Assembly: GCF_000006405.1 (NCBI RefSeq)
Contig: NW_003206847.1
Span: forward strand, 273,494 to 337,493
Direction of reading: 5' to 3'
DNA length: 64,000 nucleotides
Origin: Perkinsus marinus ATCC 50983
Taxonomy: Eukaryota > Perkinsozoa > Perkinsida > Perkinsidae
Under the pieces are notes generated by a model. The model saw only the letters and a list, made by a program, of their open reading frames with translations, did no database searches and was not told the origin of the DNA. Position numbers and translations under genes: made by a program. The stretch's first letter is position 1, and each line of letters starts with the position of its first letter. Positions 1 through 13,490 of the stretch are shown piece after piece.

Positions 1-674
1 GCTGATGATCCACGTGATGCCTCTCGGATCTGCCCAGCGACGTTCATCATCATGCCGAAGTTTCACGTCTGAGAGGGATCCCCGCCAAGGTAGACTTGAG
101 AGTAAACATAAGATAGCTTCTATGGTGGAGTATATTCTCCACTGTAAGATGCTGTGGTCAACTTCTGTCTGATCCATAATATTCATCCTGAGCTATTACT
201 ATTGTCTAATGGCAGATGAGGAACGCCAGTAAAAGTTATACGGAACGAATACCTCCTTCAACCAACAACAACGTAAAGAGCAAGAGGCTGTCTACATCGC
301 CGACATGATGCGTCGATACACCGGAGGGGATGGTACACTTGATAATGGCGATTAACTGATTCATCATGTACTACTACTGTATTGTGATCAAGACTTACCG
401 AAGACTCCCATAGCTCACAGTAGGATTTGACTTGAATTGAGGTTGTACAATCGATGTTTTTCGGACTTGGTTCAATTCGGGAGGGTTCTGAGAGACCACA
501 CTGTGAGGAAGAAAGGCCTCCGAGGAACAGTAGCCTCAGAGATGCAACCGAATAACAATTTTTTCTTCGACTTTGCTGTGAGCACAGTTCGATGATGTCG
601 GCGACATGCAAGCAGCACATCTCCCGAATCATCCTACGCTGCACGTTTCGAAGGCTTATTTCGCTCTTGGAAAG
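1..674. other. No gene recognised
   Basis: Several short ORFs on both strands, none with a recognisable domain or convincing splice structure. Confidence 0.5.
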
Positions 675-920
675 ATCAATTTCTTCAGACGGGGCGGCTA
701 TGCCACTTTAACTTATGCATTGATCGAATCGATTTCTTCGAATGGGGCGGCTATGCCACTGCAAGATATACCTCATTACAATCAATATGTCCACGCTGGC
801 TGCTATTTCATCCCAAGCCATACCTCAAAACAAGCAATTTCCCTAGATGGGGCGGCTATGCCACTTAAAGTTATGCACTGATCGAATCGATTTCTTCGAA
901 TGGGGCGGCTATGCCACACC
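675..920. repeat. Short tandem repeat, about 53-bp period
   Basis: The core GGGGCGGCTATGCCAC occurs at 691, 744, 849 and 902, so the spacing is 53, 105 and 53 bp. It is preceded each time by a variant of TCAATTTCTT. The same core is the heart of the 56-bp tandem array near 53.3 kb. No coding function is apparent; ORFs crossing it are incidental. Confidence 0.8.
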
Positions 921-1737
921 ACTCTAGGCCATAGTACCATAAATTTCACAGTAGAACGAGCTAAGATGATGAATTCCCTTGTTACACGCCCGATTCCGCC
1001 CGGAGGCAGATGCGACATTCCTCTTCTCCAATGTGCTCAACTTTGCCATGTATTCAATAGCAGTCGGCTACTGGAAGTCGACACCGCTTTCGGCGCTGAA
1101 TAGATTGTGATTCCGTTGAGGCCACTATAAGATCCCATGTAGTTTGTGCTCGCGTTGCTTTCTCTCAGCAAGGATAAACGGTGTGGTTGTTCTCCTAGTA
1201 CTCTCCGAAAGTCGGCTTTCTATCATATTTCGCAGGTTGCAGAACTCTTTCTTAGATAGTCCTCTTTTTTGCAATCCACACTGTGGATACCACTCAGTAT
1301 TTCCCACAGTACACTACTCCAAGCACGCATTAACGCCAACAGTGAACTGCTCAATGAAGATCTGTTCGTATCTGCTCTATTTAGTTGAGTGTCCGTGCTA
1401 CTACTGAATATTCGAGGCATTTTGTAACACATTTTGCACACGTCCCTATTGCGAGCCCAACTGAGCAACACAATACTCAATAACAGAGACAAGAAGCATG
1501 CTGTTCACGCTCCCACAGTGAAGCCACAACACCTGCACTGGACGATGCCCGGACTCGCTATCACCAATGACGACATACTCAATGCTACGCACGGCTGGGT
1601 AGTGGTTGCATGTACAGCCCTTCTGACAGTCTAGAGGGAAGGCGGAGGGAGTGTTCACTGCCGAAGATCCGCTCATCGAGGCGTATGCATGGGAGACGGA
1701 AACGTCGTCAATGGCTACACCCTACATGATGGGATAC
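921..1737. other. No gene recognised
   Basis: Only short overlapping ORFs; no motif, RNA or repeat recognised apart from the end of the upstream tandem repeat. Confidence 0.5.
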
Positions 1738-2238
1738 TCAAGGCGCTTGATACAGACTTAAGACCTCGCCGCTTTTAGAGAAGTCCCCTAGAATCTTCAT
1801 CTTCGACAGATTCCACAATACCGCTGCAATCTCGCACTCCGTTGCATCGGTGAATGGAAGAGCTATTGCATCAGTCCGGATAATTATTGTCCAAGTACAC
1901 CCACCACTATTCAATGGGTCCTTCATCCAGTTCTCACCAGAGGCGAGTCTCAGCACGGTCGTCTCCTCACTGCCGTCCCAAGTCAAACTTCCAGCCTGAT
2001 ATGACAGGTTGTCACCGCCAGAGCCAACGATGGGAGTCTTGCTCACTTGCGTTTCCCTAACGATCCTCAGACCGCGCTGGTTGTTGCATTCGGCACATTC
2101 TAGTGTAACCCTGAGCAGTATACGAGCCAAGTTACTAATGTGCAGCAGATACCGCCCACCAGATATTGGCTTTGTTGAGAAAATCAGAAGTGAAGTCTCC
2201 ATAGGTGCTTCGAACTGTGAAGGATAGATAGCCACCAT
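1738..2238 (-). CDS. Hypothetical exon or small protein, 166 aa
   Basis: I do not recognise this protein. The reading frame is open for 166 codons and continues upstream past the first ATG (2238), so it may be an internal or terminal exon of a larger minus-strand gene. Its mixed composition, with alternating hydrophobic and polar residues and a few cysteines, resembles a beta-rich globular or extracellular domain, but that is only an impression. No transmembrane segment or catalytic motif is visible. It lies in the same orientation as the RPA3-like gene at 4.1-4.8 kb. Confidence 0.3.
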   Translation of the reverse strand: MVAIYPSQFEAPMETSLLIFSTKPISGGRYLLHISNLARILLRVTLECAECNNQRGLRIVRETQVSKTPIVGSGGDNLSYQAGSLTWDGSEETTVLRLASGENWMKDPLNSGGCTWTIIIRTDAIALPFTDATECEIAAVLWNLSKMKILGDFSKSGEVLSLYQAP

Positions 2239-4081
2239 AGGCCCCTCGTAGATGCTCAGCTCTGTAGACGGTCGAAGCTGATCGATGGGGGAACTCGAAT
2301 GCCGTTATGAAGCAACCGCTTCCCTTACTAGATGTAGATAACTATGAATATTGTCATGGGTCGATTTCCGACTAGAGCGTTAGCGTGAAAGTAATGCGTG
2401 TGCACACTGCTTACCAGTGAGATTGTAAAGTGGATTGTACTGTGGTGACACGAACTTCCACTGTACTATATCCGACCCATCGCTGAAGTCAGTGTACATG
2501 ATGTCATCATAGCCCAGACAGTAACTGTTACACCATTGTGCGAACTATATGCACCGATCTCACCGATCGAGACCCCCCAAGGTGTACGGCTGATGCTCTG
2601 GAGCCGTTACCTGACCATCACAGCTCGGCGTCATGTCGATGGGGTCCCCGTCACGGGGAGCAACCAACCTGATTGCCATTGTCTTCGATGGTCCATCCTT
2701 GACAGCTGTCTGTGAAGCTGGATGCCGCTACGAAACCCTGGCCGTTAGCGAAGACCACCGTTCTGTGAACATGTAATCTGGCTGGGTCCGAGGAAAGGGA
2801 TCACCCTAGATCGCTGGTGTTGGCCGAAACCGGCTCCTTCACAGAGTAATGAATATGTGCCCAGCTCCCTGAAGACCGCTTTAGAAGAGAACTAACTAGA
2901 CCACCATTTTTCACCTTCAAAATCCTCTGCATAATCGACTGGTGGCACGTAGACTATCCGGGCGTAAGCATCAGTTACCTATTCCAGCATCGAATGATCA
3001 TAACAATCCTATGTATGCTATTCATGCTTCGTAGGAGAGTACAGTCGAAGAGAAGCGCACTCACCAGACTGCGTTCGAGAATGATGGGCAGTGGGACAAT
3101 GCATTTATTGAGACCCGGATACGATATATACAATAAATCAACAGTATAACATGAAGCTCACGGCTAAGCATGGAATTGACCGATGGAAGATGTCCGAGAA
3201 GCACACTCTTACCTTGAACGGCAGCATGTATTCCTCCAGCACTACTGGGGCTGTATAAGGTGCTGCATTAAAGGATCGGTACGACTGTGAAGTCTCGTAC
3301 AGGTCTCCTCGCTCAGGAAGGCTCTCGATGTAGTACTCAAGGGAAGCGCTGGCGTCTTCATGACCTGCACTTGGTTTGTACGACTGCTCACAGAAACGCT
3401 GAGCCGACCTGGCAAGGTGAAAACAGTCGGTGTCTGAGGCAGAACTGTGATAGTGAGATGCCGCGCTATAGGGTTGGTCTTATAGGACTACTGAAGAGGA
3501 GTCGATGCTGGCCTGGCGAGGTGTGGCAACACTACTGGTGGATAGATATTGTCAAGGTCGCTCAAGACGGGATCGCTCGATAACAGGAACAGCAACAGGG
3601 GAATATATTGGAATCGATGTGAATTGCTTCGAAACATTGCGTGTTCGAGTGAAATCCTGATGATGGAAAACGCCAAGTCGAACCGCTGATGGTGAGAGCT
3701 CTCTCAGTGCTCGAGAGATAGCTGTACAACGGAACTGCGAATTGGAATGGGACGCAGTTGCATGCTGATCGAGAGCAGGGATGGCGAAGTCAAGAACATG
3801 TAAGTGTACAATACCAAACGCCCTAAGCCTGTACAATGGTGTCGTTGGTTATGACCACAGCCTAATACCAGACGTCTAATGAGCCAACTCTCAATCCTAG
3901 TTATTACTAATCGTAATGTGGCGAAGTCGCGAGTGGAATTTATGCCTACTGTTATCAAGGACGTTATGATCTAAGGACATCCCACTGAGCAACTTCACAC
4001 CTCCGGCAATACCTCCATATTGATGAACCCAACATACACGAGCAAAAGGGAATAGCAGCAGAGGCTCCTTTCCTGTCCACC
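2239..4081. other. No gene recognised
   Basis: Short ORFs on both strands (longest about 98 aa) without recognisable domains. Minus-strand exons of the gene ending at 1738 could lie here, but I cannot place them. Confidence 0.4.
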
Positions 4082-4755
4082 TCAAGCTGACACTGGAGCG
4101 TAAAGTTGGGTAAATGGAGCTCTGCAATGGTCAGCATAACCACAACCATGTGAGCCATCGAAGATAATACTACCTGAATTGGAGTTCGATGGCTTGGTCG
4201 AGGAGTGGTAGACTGATGTCGTGGCCGATCTCCCACGGTGGCTGCTCAACCGACAGACTCCCATCAGGATTCACAGTACCAACAGCATGGACAACGATAC
4301 TGAGCAAGCACCATTTCCAAAACTATCCTACTCGAAGCTTTGCTACTCTGTTCCCCCTCGAGAGGCCGAAGCCGCCAGACCTTGCACACAGAGGAAACCC
4401 TGCTCAGGACGGCAGATTATCTCCCCGGTGTCCGATGCCATCACAGTGAACATACCATTTTGGGGGTTCGGCTGGCTGGCCAGCTGAAGAAGATCGGTTG
4501 CATTAACACTCAACGTCGAAATACAGGCAAGAGTGAATCGCTAGAACCCGTGACTATGCGTAACCGGTTTCCCTACACTTCAGAAAAATGTATCACAAGG
4601 TTAACGAGAAGCACAAAACCCTTCATACGAGCTGCGTTATTCGGTTGGAAACGTATTACCTTCCCTATCAGCCTCACACGCTGTCCCACCATCCTCTGTA
4701 TGTACCTCTGATTGACCAATGGACCCATTGTAGTGTCCGCGGGCCCGCCTGACAT
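4082..4755 (-). CDS. RPA3: Replication protein A 14-kDa subunit-like (OB fold)
   Basis: Small single-OB-fold subunit of the nuclear single-strand DNA-binding RPA complex. Exon 1 (4660-4755, 32 codons) encodes the segment with MVGQRVRLIGK, the family's first strand, followed by a GTAATA donor. The next exon probably begins at 4483 after TTCAG and contains NGMFTVMASDTGEIIC, matching the second and third OB strands. A later exon carries VHAVGTVNPDGSLSV and ends at 4174. The last exon (4082-4121) encodes APFTQLYAPVSA and the stop, with phases adding up. The junction between the second and third exons is not certain. Deduced length is near the usual 110-125 residues. The assignment rests on strand order and the characteristic RVRLIGK and VGTVNPDGS patterns, not on a database search. 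Confidence 0.65.
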
Positions 4756-5085
4756 CTGGTGATCGATACGCTCAATTAAATATCTTCACAGCAATTCACC
4801 ACCAGCCGTCCATTGAACCACTGAGGAACTCAAAGAGGATATTACAATAACAACTGAAGCCTGTCATGCAGTCATGTTCTCTTGCTTGGAGAATTCACAC
4901 TGCCCTTCAGAATCGCCACCAGACTAGTAGGGAGCAGACAGTGATTAAGTAGATCAAATTAATAGCTTCCGGGAAAGGCTGATATGGTGGGAAATTTTCT
5001 AATCCCCACTGGCATGGTTCGAATCTTCTCCCAAAGCCCATATAATCCTCATGCTCGTTGACTCCTACCGTGTCTCTACATATTT

Positions 5086-5402
5086 TCAATAACCGTTGGA
5101 TCTGGCTGAAAACAACAGGTCCAGGGAACGAACTTGGGATCTAGAGCCAACCTCATACATATTGCAGAGATCTAATGCTCCCTTTCTCCGACTATAATAT
5201 TTAACGTAGCCGAAAGAATTCCTCCGGAGTTGAAGTGTACCCATCCTGAGCTCATCCACAACTAATTCACGTCCTTTCTCAGAAGGCCTGTCAGCGAACG
5301 CTGACTGAACAATAATATACTCTGCACCAGTCCCGTATAAAGGCAGACGACTATCGCCTCTACTAGCAACCACTTCGAGCCACAATAGAGGTGTGCTGGA
5401 TT
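5086..5402 (-). CDS. Hypothetical exon, about 100 codons
   Basis: An open frame on the minus strand reads LYGTGAEYIIVQSAFADRPS followed by a basic stretch around NSFGYVKYYSRRKG. It is open to the 5' side beyond its first possible start, suggesting an exon rather than a complete gene. A dispersed repeat copy begins just upstream (5416). No family recognised. It could belong to a gene upstream of, and in the same direction as, the RPA3-like gene. Confidence 0.25.
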
Positions 5403-5415
5403 CATAGGGTACAGA

Positions 5416-5624
5416 TAATGAGAAGTGAGAATGTTTTAGTCCCTTGAGGATACAAAGGATTGTCCTTCATAATTGCGATGTAGTTGTGTATCTGGGGTAA
5501 AGCTAGTATGCTGATCTGCTACGATTGAACTTCCATAGATCTTTCAAGCTGTTATTAATCTTACGTTCTCACGAGATCAGATGGTGTTTCGTTAACTCAA
5601 AAGGATATTGGAAAACCGTCATAG
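5416..5624 (+). repeat. Dispersed repeat, copy 1 of about 210 bp
   Basis: Matches the reverse complement of 40138-40359 over its full length with only scattered differences and one small insertion (my estimate by eye is above 90% identity). Landmarks shared are AAGGATTGTCCTTCATAATT, GCTGATCTGCTACGATTGAA and GATATTGGAAAACCGTCATA. No ORF is conserved; a non-autonomous mobile element or a segmental fragment is the likely explanation. Confidence 0.8.
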
Positions 5625-7701
5625 CGGTTCCTTCTTGAAATCAGGCGAATAAACTCTCTACTACTCAGAAGGTAGCGTCACTAAATCCAAAACATATCTC
5701 CCAATCACGATACGTGGAAACAATGTTGCCCTCACACTCATTCACAAACTATCGCAGAGTTCCTCACGACACAGCGCACATTCCGTCATGACATGATTAA
5801 TATCAGGCTTCTCGTAGGGTAGTCCACCTAGAGTAATCCGCGCCTGGGCTAGCTCCTTGAACTTGCCCATTTCTCTCAAAGTCGCCGACAAGTGGACACC
5901 AACTTCTGCATCGTTTCCCAACGCTTTCCCTGCTTACGACATCAACTACCATATTCACCCCTGTTCCACATTTGTTATACTACCGTACTCAAGCGGTATG
6001 GTATAGAGATGTCACCGAGGCCGACGCTGTCAGTCTGTATAAAGTCATTTCTTGCCCTCCTGCTACTCCATTCTCGACAGGGGCACTCACCCAGCTAATA
6101 GGTAGTGAAGCAGTAGCCCCTCCCGCGTCCGAGAAGAATAGAGTGCCCATGGTACTCTCTATGCCCATCATTGCCTCTAGCACGAATAGTCAAGATCGAT
6201 CACGCAGAGCTCTCCTGTATAGCCCAGGGAGGGTGATGAACGATAATAGCTGCCGGCGATGATAACAACAGTGACAGGCGTACGTTGAAAAGCATTGAAA
6301 GCAGCGATTCGAACGCGACGGGAATCAACGTGAGGTAACGCGGTGTCACTGACGCCTAATGAAGCCATACGGTGCCTCTTGATCATTGGAAGACGAATGC
6401 CTTGAAAGAGAGACGCATCAAACCCTGCTTTCTTGCCCTCTGTGGCTACCCGGGAGAGGGAAGTAAATCGCGCACAATCGTGAATCATGTACCTGCGCAT
6501 CTTCGATTGGCCTGCGCCCGATGTCGTTGCGTATCTATCGGTTTCGGATCTAACGGTTTCGGATTGGAATCACCAGATTCACAAACTGATAGCTTAGTCC
6601 GACCTAAAATATAGGATATTACTGATAGTCCCTCCGGTTAAGTCTATTTATATTCATTTTTCGGCGCCTCCGTTTGGCAGCAATCGGAGACAAAAACACC
6701 TGCAAAGGTAAACCCCCCTCCAGTCTCTCGGTCTGTCGTTGCTGATCGGCTATCTGCTAATCTCTAATCACCGTATCGTCTCGTCTTGCCGCGCTGAGCA
6801 GTGGAAAGTATGGCTATAACTGGACCTAGTCCTAAAGGTAAGGCTGAGGCTGAATCTAAGTCATCGATTTCGTATTGCTTCGATAATCGAAGTTCGATTA
6901 ACGTGATGATCCTCTATCCGGCGATGAAAGCAGGTCGTTTCCTCCTCTGTCTCCATCCTCTCACCAACGCTGTTCACAGCTCGAATTCCCTGCGTTGCAC
7001 AATTTTTCCCGAGTGATTTTTTTCCGACGGCAAAAGTCCTCCCCTCTTCTTAAGCTGCGGCACTGCTCAATAGTTTTAGTGACCTATTTGTTCTCCAGTA
7101 TATCGTATGTGTCTCCAGCACTATACGTAACGCCGTATATGATATATCGCTAATAGCACTATAGCTCTGTGCTCCCGATGTGTTGTCATACGACGCCAAA
7201 TCCTCAGTTTGCTTCTACATTTTGCCGTTTCACAAGGCGATCCCATGTTCTTTCTGTTGTTTTCGTTGGGGAGGGCAGCCGTTGAGCCTTCTCGCAATGA
7301 CAGAAGTCGGCTCTTGCGTGTTTAAGGGCGATAGCTCACTAGGTCCGTAATGCTTGGCAACAGATCCATCCCTCTCTCTATTAGATTGAACTGACTCTAG
7401 ATGGGAGCTCGAACTGAGAGTGCTGGGAGAACCACGCGAGCCCGGCCTTGACGTTGAAAGCCCAGATACCTCCGACCAGCAGAGACAGAAGGTGAGTGTG
7501 TCCATACCACGACAAGGGCATTCATGACTTCTGTCTCCGGTTGAAGGCTACGTTACGGATTGCTCCCCCAAAAGCACTGGAGTCTCCCTCCGGGGAGAGA
7601 GTCGCGGTTGGCACGTTTCATAACGGCTTACTCGAGCTAGGTGCCGTGAGGATCCCATCGAATACTTCTTTTTCATAAGATGTTTTCTCTGGGCTAACCC
7701 G
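5625..7701. other. No gene resolved
   Basis: ORFs of 60-107 aa on both strands, none recognised. ATG at 6810 followed by a possible GTAAGG donor (6838) could be a first exon, but no continuation could be traced. Confidence 0.35.
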
Positions 7702-10700
7702 ATGCTGATCCTTCCTATCATCCTCGCCATTGTCCTCCGTGCCAGTCTGCCAGCTCGAGCTCAGCCATTGATCGTCGAACAATCCGACAATCATGTGAGG
7801 TTCCTAGCAGGATTGCTCGACCGTGTCACCCATACTTATTAGGTCAAAAGTCGACTGCATCTCGCCCACGAGGAGGACGGTGTGAGGGTATGATTGATGA
7901 ACTCCGATGAGCTCCTCGGTTGGTGTCAGGTGGAAAAGGTTTGCGTTTTCAGCAACCCTCTAGATGGTTCGGAATTCCCCTCACTTTCTGTGAGTTTTCA
8001 ACGTATAATATCTCACACTTGATTTTCCTTAGACTGGCTGCAAGGCTCGTGAAAAGCCAGAGAAGATTAAGGTGGTAGTCGTGCAGTGTTCAAGTGTGTC
8101 GATCTATCATCTCTCAGTTCAAGCCTTGGTCTCAACTTCCTCCGGCTAGCAACCTCGAAGTAGGCGTTTCCTACCCCACAGTTTAATCGAGCGTGTGCAG
8201 ATAACTGACGGAACCAGCATCGAGGCTGGCGGTATCCTCTTGATGTTCGACAGAGGAGCTAGCGTTGACAGAATGGATGACTGTTCGTTATTGCGTTTAC
8301 GAAGCGCTACATGTCCACCATTGCGGAAGCTGGTCTACCCAGCAGAAGGGCGAGCTAAGTAAACGGTCCGTGACGCGGTATCGAGTCTCCCACAGTCTTT
8401 TCCTCCAGGTCGTACAATGCATCTGAGACTAATCCCGAGCATGTTATGGCGGAGTAATGGTAGTCCATGAAGGCTGTCATTGTTGAGGGCCTCATTGGGC
8501 AGGGTCTTCCCCATTGTGAACTTGGATAATCAACAAGCTAGTGATGGTGATAGCAAACTGGAGCTGGCTCCCGCGAGGTAGTAGGATGGTGGGACCTATT
8601 TCTAGCTCGATCGTCCTATCGTTAGGGGTGGTATGTACGAATTTCGAGTGAATGGGAGCTCTGATGAAGCCCTCAGGGAAGCCATTGAGCTCCTCTATAC
8701 TCTTCTACCCCCACCAGCATGGGCTCGTAACACGGCCGAGCTGCCCACCACGATGACGGCTAATGAGTACCTCACTCGGGCCATGTGCCTTCATATACGA
8801 GGAGGATACGAGAATCTTCTCGCGTCGTTCCCGCCAGCTCTCCCTTATTCGATAGCTCGACCGGAGTGGATGCAGTACTTTAGTGTTAGGGACATTGGGG
8901 ATCCGCCTAATGAGCTCGACCATCTCATGCTCGAGGTGAGTCTGCCAGAATGCTATCGCTGTGGTGTTCCTTATCCTATCGTCACAATACGTTGTTACAA
9001 GCGGAATACGTGGGCAGCATCTCGTCGTGATGTTGCCGCCTGTGATAGGTTACGGAGTCTCCACAACAGAGTGGAGGAGAGTCAACAAGAATGGATGCCA
9101 GCGCGGACAGTTCCGTGCTTGCGGCAATTGGTGAACGCCCGTCACCAGCTTCGATAACGGTGAGTAACGCCAGGCATTGTTGCCGTTATATGTGCCTCGT
9201 GTGAGTACCTACGAGAATGGTTATGCTTTGTGGTTAGGTCGAGAAGGAGAAGTGGACTCCATATTGGGTAGTCACGGCAAGTGAAGGCGACTTGCACTTT
9301 GAAATCGATAGCTATGGGTTATTGGTCTTGGCAGACGCAACATGCCCGCGTTGGTGAGCATAGTTTAGATAGTGCGTTATGTCAGTCGTCCTGTTCAGGG
9401 GTCGTCCAACTCCCCGAAAGCCAACTACTAGGCTCGGGCTTAGGTAGGTAGGAAGCTCGAACTGGAATTACTGTCTTCGACTTGTTCTGAACTAGACATA
9501 GTAGTAGCTATAGGTATATTAAACAAGTTGTATATTGTAGATGAAAAAACTGTAGCCTAGCTCAACTACGAAGACAGCAGACAATAACGTGATTGTGTCC
9601 AACCACAACAGCTGCTACAGGGTCAAAAGCATGGCGTTCCTTGTATGTTATTGTTTTCAGTGCATTCCCAGCCGTATTCGATGACGGCACTACTTTCTTA
9701 CGTCGGAGCTCGGATCCACCAGGTGTGGCGATTTTGATGAAGGAGACTAGGAACATCCGGCTAGCATTGGCACGACTTTTGGAGGTGGTGAAGATGCCGA
9801 CAGAGGTGGAGTACACATATGAGGCGTCAGCTGGCAACACATTCCTCCTCAATGCAATATGCTCTCACGTCATCGCTGATCCCTATACAGGTGTTGGGCC
9901 GAAGTTGTTGAATGTAAGCATCTACCTGGTCGCGCATATTGTATTGGGAAGGCATTTACAATTCCCTAGAGCGATAGAGTCCGTGTCAGATCGTGGACAA
10001 TAGCACCGTTACCACGCTAGGGTACGGCTCGATAGTGGTAGGCTGAGTGAGAGCAGTTTCTTCTGGCACCATATGCTCATACGATCAGATGGCGTCCCCT
10101 CATCTGCTAGTTCGAGCTAAAGATATTCCTCCTGCTGTTATTGGACTTCAAGTGAGCTCCTACCTTTCATTTAGGCTCGCAAATTACATCTAGCTGTTCA
10201 CCGCATACTTTTTCACACGTGTTAGCATATTCTTAGCTTTGCTCTGTATGCCTGTCGGTGGACGGGCGAGCGGTTCCTCGGACTGGCCTCATTTGGTTGG
10301 AACCTCCAACTTGGAAGTAACTCAGAAAGTGTCAATGTTATTGTCGTTAAGACGAGCGCTCAATGGATGCGCGTATCAAACGCGCGTCAGGCATTGAAAA
10401 CTACTAGCTGGAATCACTACCAGCCATCTCTATAGCGATAGTCATATATGAAGCTCTCGATGCCAGTTACGCATGCATGGTCATTACCGTTTGCGAAGCT
10501 CGCTTGCTTTCCTCGTGGAAGCATAGTTGGGTGTGAGATGTCTCCCAGGTTGATCGGACGACCGTCTACTCCCAAGACTCGCGTTTCTGGATTCAGTTCG
10601 ATGTCGATGCTGATAGCGAGGAGTTCCTCGTCCTCCGCGCTGCCGTGTGCCCTCTCCGTAGGGAGTTGGTGTATGGCGTATCAAAGCTCGTGTAAGTCCC

Positions 10701-12363
10701 TTCTACCTATCTGGAGCGGATTCAGATCCGATCTGATTGGCTAGGAAATCAGCATTCAATGACTGTCAGATTCACCAAGACCAAAGGAAGGGTTGTATAT
10801 AATGCACAGTAGGAGAGTAGAGGAAGTTGAGATTCCGCATCAGATTCGTTCAGAGCATTTCCTGCCTTCCCATCTGGGGACCCGGGTGTGGCTCAACGAC
10901 GGAGTCGGGCGGTTGGCAAGTTCCTGTTCCGCACAAGAGCGGATCGAGAATCTATTCAGGGCTCGATTAGGAGCCTCTACACGTTAATGGGTGGTTTGCC
11001 TTGGCATGCTGCTACCTTCAGCATGATCGAATCCACGGCGAATGATCACTTTGTTCATGTTATGTGTACTCGTTTACGAGGATACACCCCGAGTATTCCC
11101 TATAGGAGAAACGTTGGCATTCCACCTGAAGCGATGGAGGCGGCTGGGAAGCCTGAATACTCTGTGGAGCCGCTTCCGGGTTGGATTGGTAAATTTAAAT
11201 TGGTGGATCCCTTGCTCAGCGTTGGAGCCGAAAGTTATCCATTGAGAAATTACTTGATGATGGGGGTAAGCTCATAGAGTTAGGTCTTTCTGGTAGAGAA
11301 ATGACAAAAATCCTGTGGTAACGGTATTGTGAATGCCTCGGAAGCAGCGCTTCATGACAACATGCGTATGAGGCCTTGTTTGAAGCACTTTCGTTGTTCA
11401 GGAGGGACTTTAAGTGTTAGTCGGAGTGTTACTAGCTGTTTCAGGAGGAGAGCTTGTCGCCGGAGGATGAGGGTGTTTGGGAGAATGGGACTCATGTCGA
11501 CTCTAAATGGCTGGAAGAATATAACTATATTTACGGCAACAGACCGTCAGTCGACGGGCTCAAGGTGATAGCTCTATGCGACGCAATATGCCGCTAGTTC
11601 TTGCTTCAATACAGATCCGGGGAGGTGTAGTTACCGATGGCCCTTTCGAACTCCGTTTCCGTGTGAGGACCATATACGGTCTTACCGACAAAGGGGAAGG
11701 TGTGTTGGAGCTTCATTCGGCAATCTGCCCATCGTTGTAAGATGTGTTACTCATCGTCACATTGAGAGAAATTCTCCTTTGCAGCGATGCTCCTAGCCCA
11801 CTGAAGCCATTGATGAGGCGATATGATTACAGGTTAGGAACGTTCTGGCAAAGATGGCGCCATACGGAATCGATCTTAGGCTCTTCCCGACGGTTTTCGA
11901 TGACGATAAACTCTTCTCATGGACCAACTCAAGCCTCCAACACGGCGTAAGGATTCTTGCCCACCCCGAAAATGATCTTGCTCTTGATCGTGCTATAAGG
12001 ATGGTGTATAAAGTGTTGCCGAAACCGATAGACGCGAAACGCAATGCTGATGCGACGCAGTACTTTGTCGATGCCCTTTGCCAACACTTGTTGAAGGAGG
12101 AGGATCTATTCATGGACGAAACTCCGCCGGACATCAGGTCGACTAGCGAGATTGACCCTGCCGCGGAAGGGGATTCAAATAGGGTCGTTGAGGATCCACC
12201 CGACAGTGAGGACGACTTCATCAAAGGCATATGGTCCACTTCGGAAAAGCGAGGACTGAAGTCGAGCTTAATACCAGAAACACCTCGTTCCATTGTTGCT
12301 AGAGGCCACAAGAAGCTAAGGAAGTTTTTCGAGAATCTCGTCTCGCGGAGGCCTATGCGCTGA
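7702..12363 (+). CDS. Predicted secreted protein with four diverged repeats of one module (family not recognised)
   Basis: ATG at 7702 starts a 31-codon exon (to 7794) with a clear signal peptide: MLILPIILAIVLRASLPARA then QP. Downstream plus-strand exons show one pattern four times. Helical element: SSDEALREAIELLYTLLPPP (from about 8655), NIRLALARLLEVVKMP (from about 9750), ESIQGSIRSLYTLMGGLP (from about 10940) and NDLALDRAIRMVYKVLPKP (from about 11971). Each is followed some 10-15 residues later by a CxH/CxR segment (AMCLHIRGG, ICSHVIAD, MCTRLRG, ALCQHLLKEE). Copies 2 and 4 share a preceding FPxVFDD motif. The first three modules end in a similar strand, FEIDSYGLLVLADATCP, FDVDADSEEFLVLRAAVCP and DKGEGVLELHSAICP. 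The last exon (11854-12363) is acidic then basic, ending SRRPMR. Whether this is one gene or tandem paralogues is unresolved: intermediate splice sites were not all placed. Confidence 0.5.
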
Positions 12364-13041
12364 TGTCATGCTTTTGTTGTTGATGTTACGAATCTGTGCT
12401 CGTGTTGTCTATGTTGCGTTATAGATAAATATGATTTGTCTGCCACTATGAGTGCTGATATGAGCACGCGCAGCGAGTCGGAAAGGTGAGACTGGGTCGT
12501 CGCAACCTAATAGGATGCGTAGATTTCTGAGGGTAAATGGGTGGGGGATTCTCGAAGATCCAGGATCTTTCGGGCTATATATATTCATATTGTGTCCTCT
12601 AGCATATGATCATTGCTCTACACTTTTTTAACTGGTTTCTTGTCCCAACAACCTATCCACGCGGTGATGGCATGAACAAGGGGAGGTAGTAGCTCCCCTT
12701 GTGCGTTCCGTGATGGCTTGGTGAGCATCGTAGTACGATGCTTATAGCGAGGCAGTATTAAAGGTGTTTATCTTGTAGGATGGCCCTCCTATATTCCACC
12801 CCAACTCAACCACTCCGTTAGCTGCATATTGTTCGTGAATTGTGAATGGTTCTCCTATAGGCACGGTCTGTGAGCATCTTGCTAAGCATTCTCCGAGAGC
12901 ATTGATGCGGAGTCCACAAGCACACCATACTTCAAACAGTTCATGGACAGTTCTTCATGTCCATCTTGAGTGGTACCTCTACAGACTAGTGGAGGGTTTG
13001 CTGCTGTGGACTTCTTATTAGCATCTTCCTTGCACAGTTGA
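12364..13041. other. Intergenic
   Basis: No domain-bearing ORF. The spacer between the repeat-module gene and the flavoprotein start codon. Confidence 0.5.
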
Positions 13042-13423
13042 ATGCCCACCGATCATTATCATCCAGTAGGACAGCGCTACTCCCCTCTCACTGCTGCTTC
13101 GTCCGCTCCACTAGCAGGAAGGAGAGTTGCCGTCATTGGATCGGGCCTGGCAGGTAGTTACCGTTGGTGCACCACGTATTGGGATGCACGTATTGTCGCT
13201 AAGGCCGGGGATTACAACCTTCCGTGATACTGTCAGTGCTATCGACTGTGGACTATCGTGCCGCTTTTGGGGCTCACTTCTTCGAAGATTCGCATTGGAA
13301 GGGTTCATATCGATATTAGGTCTCACTACTGCCTGGGCCCTCTGCAGTTGTGTCGGTAGCGCCATAGAGGAGGTTACAGTATATGAGCGTGCTGACAAAC
13401 TAGGACTATATAGTCAGTCGTTG

Positions 13424-13490
<67 letters not shown>

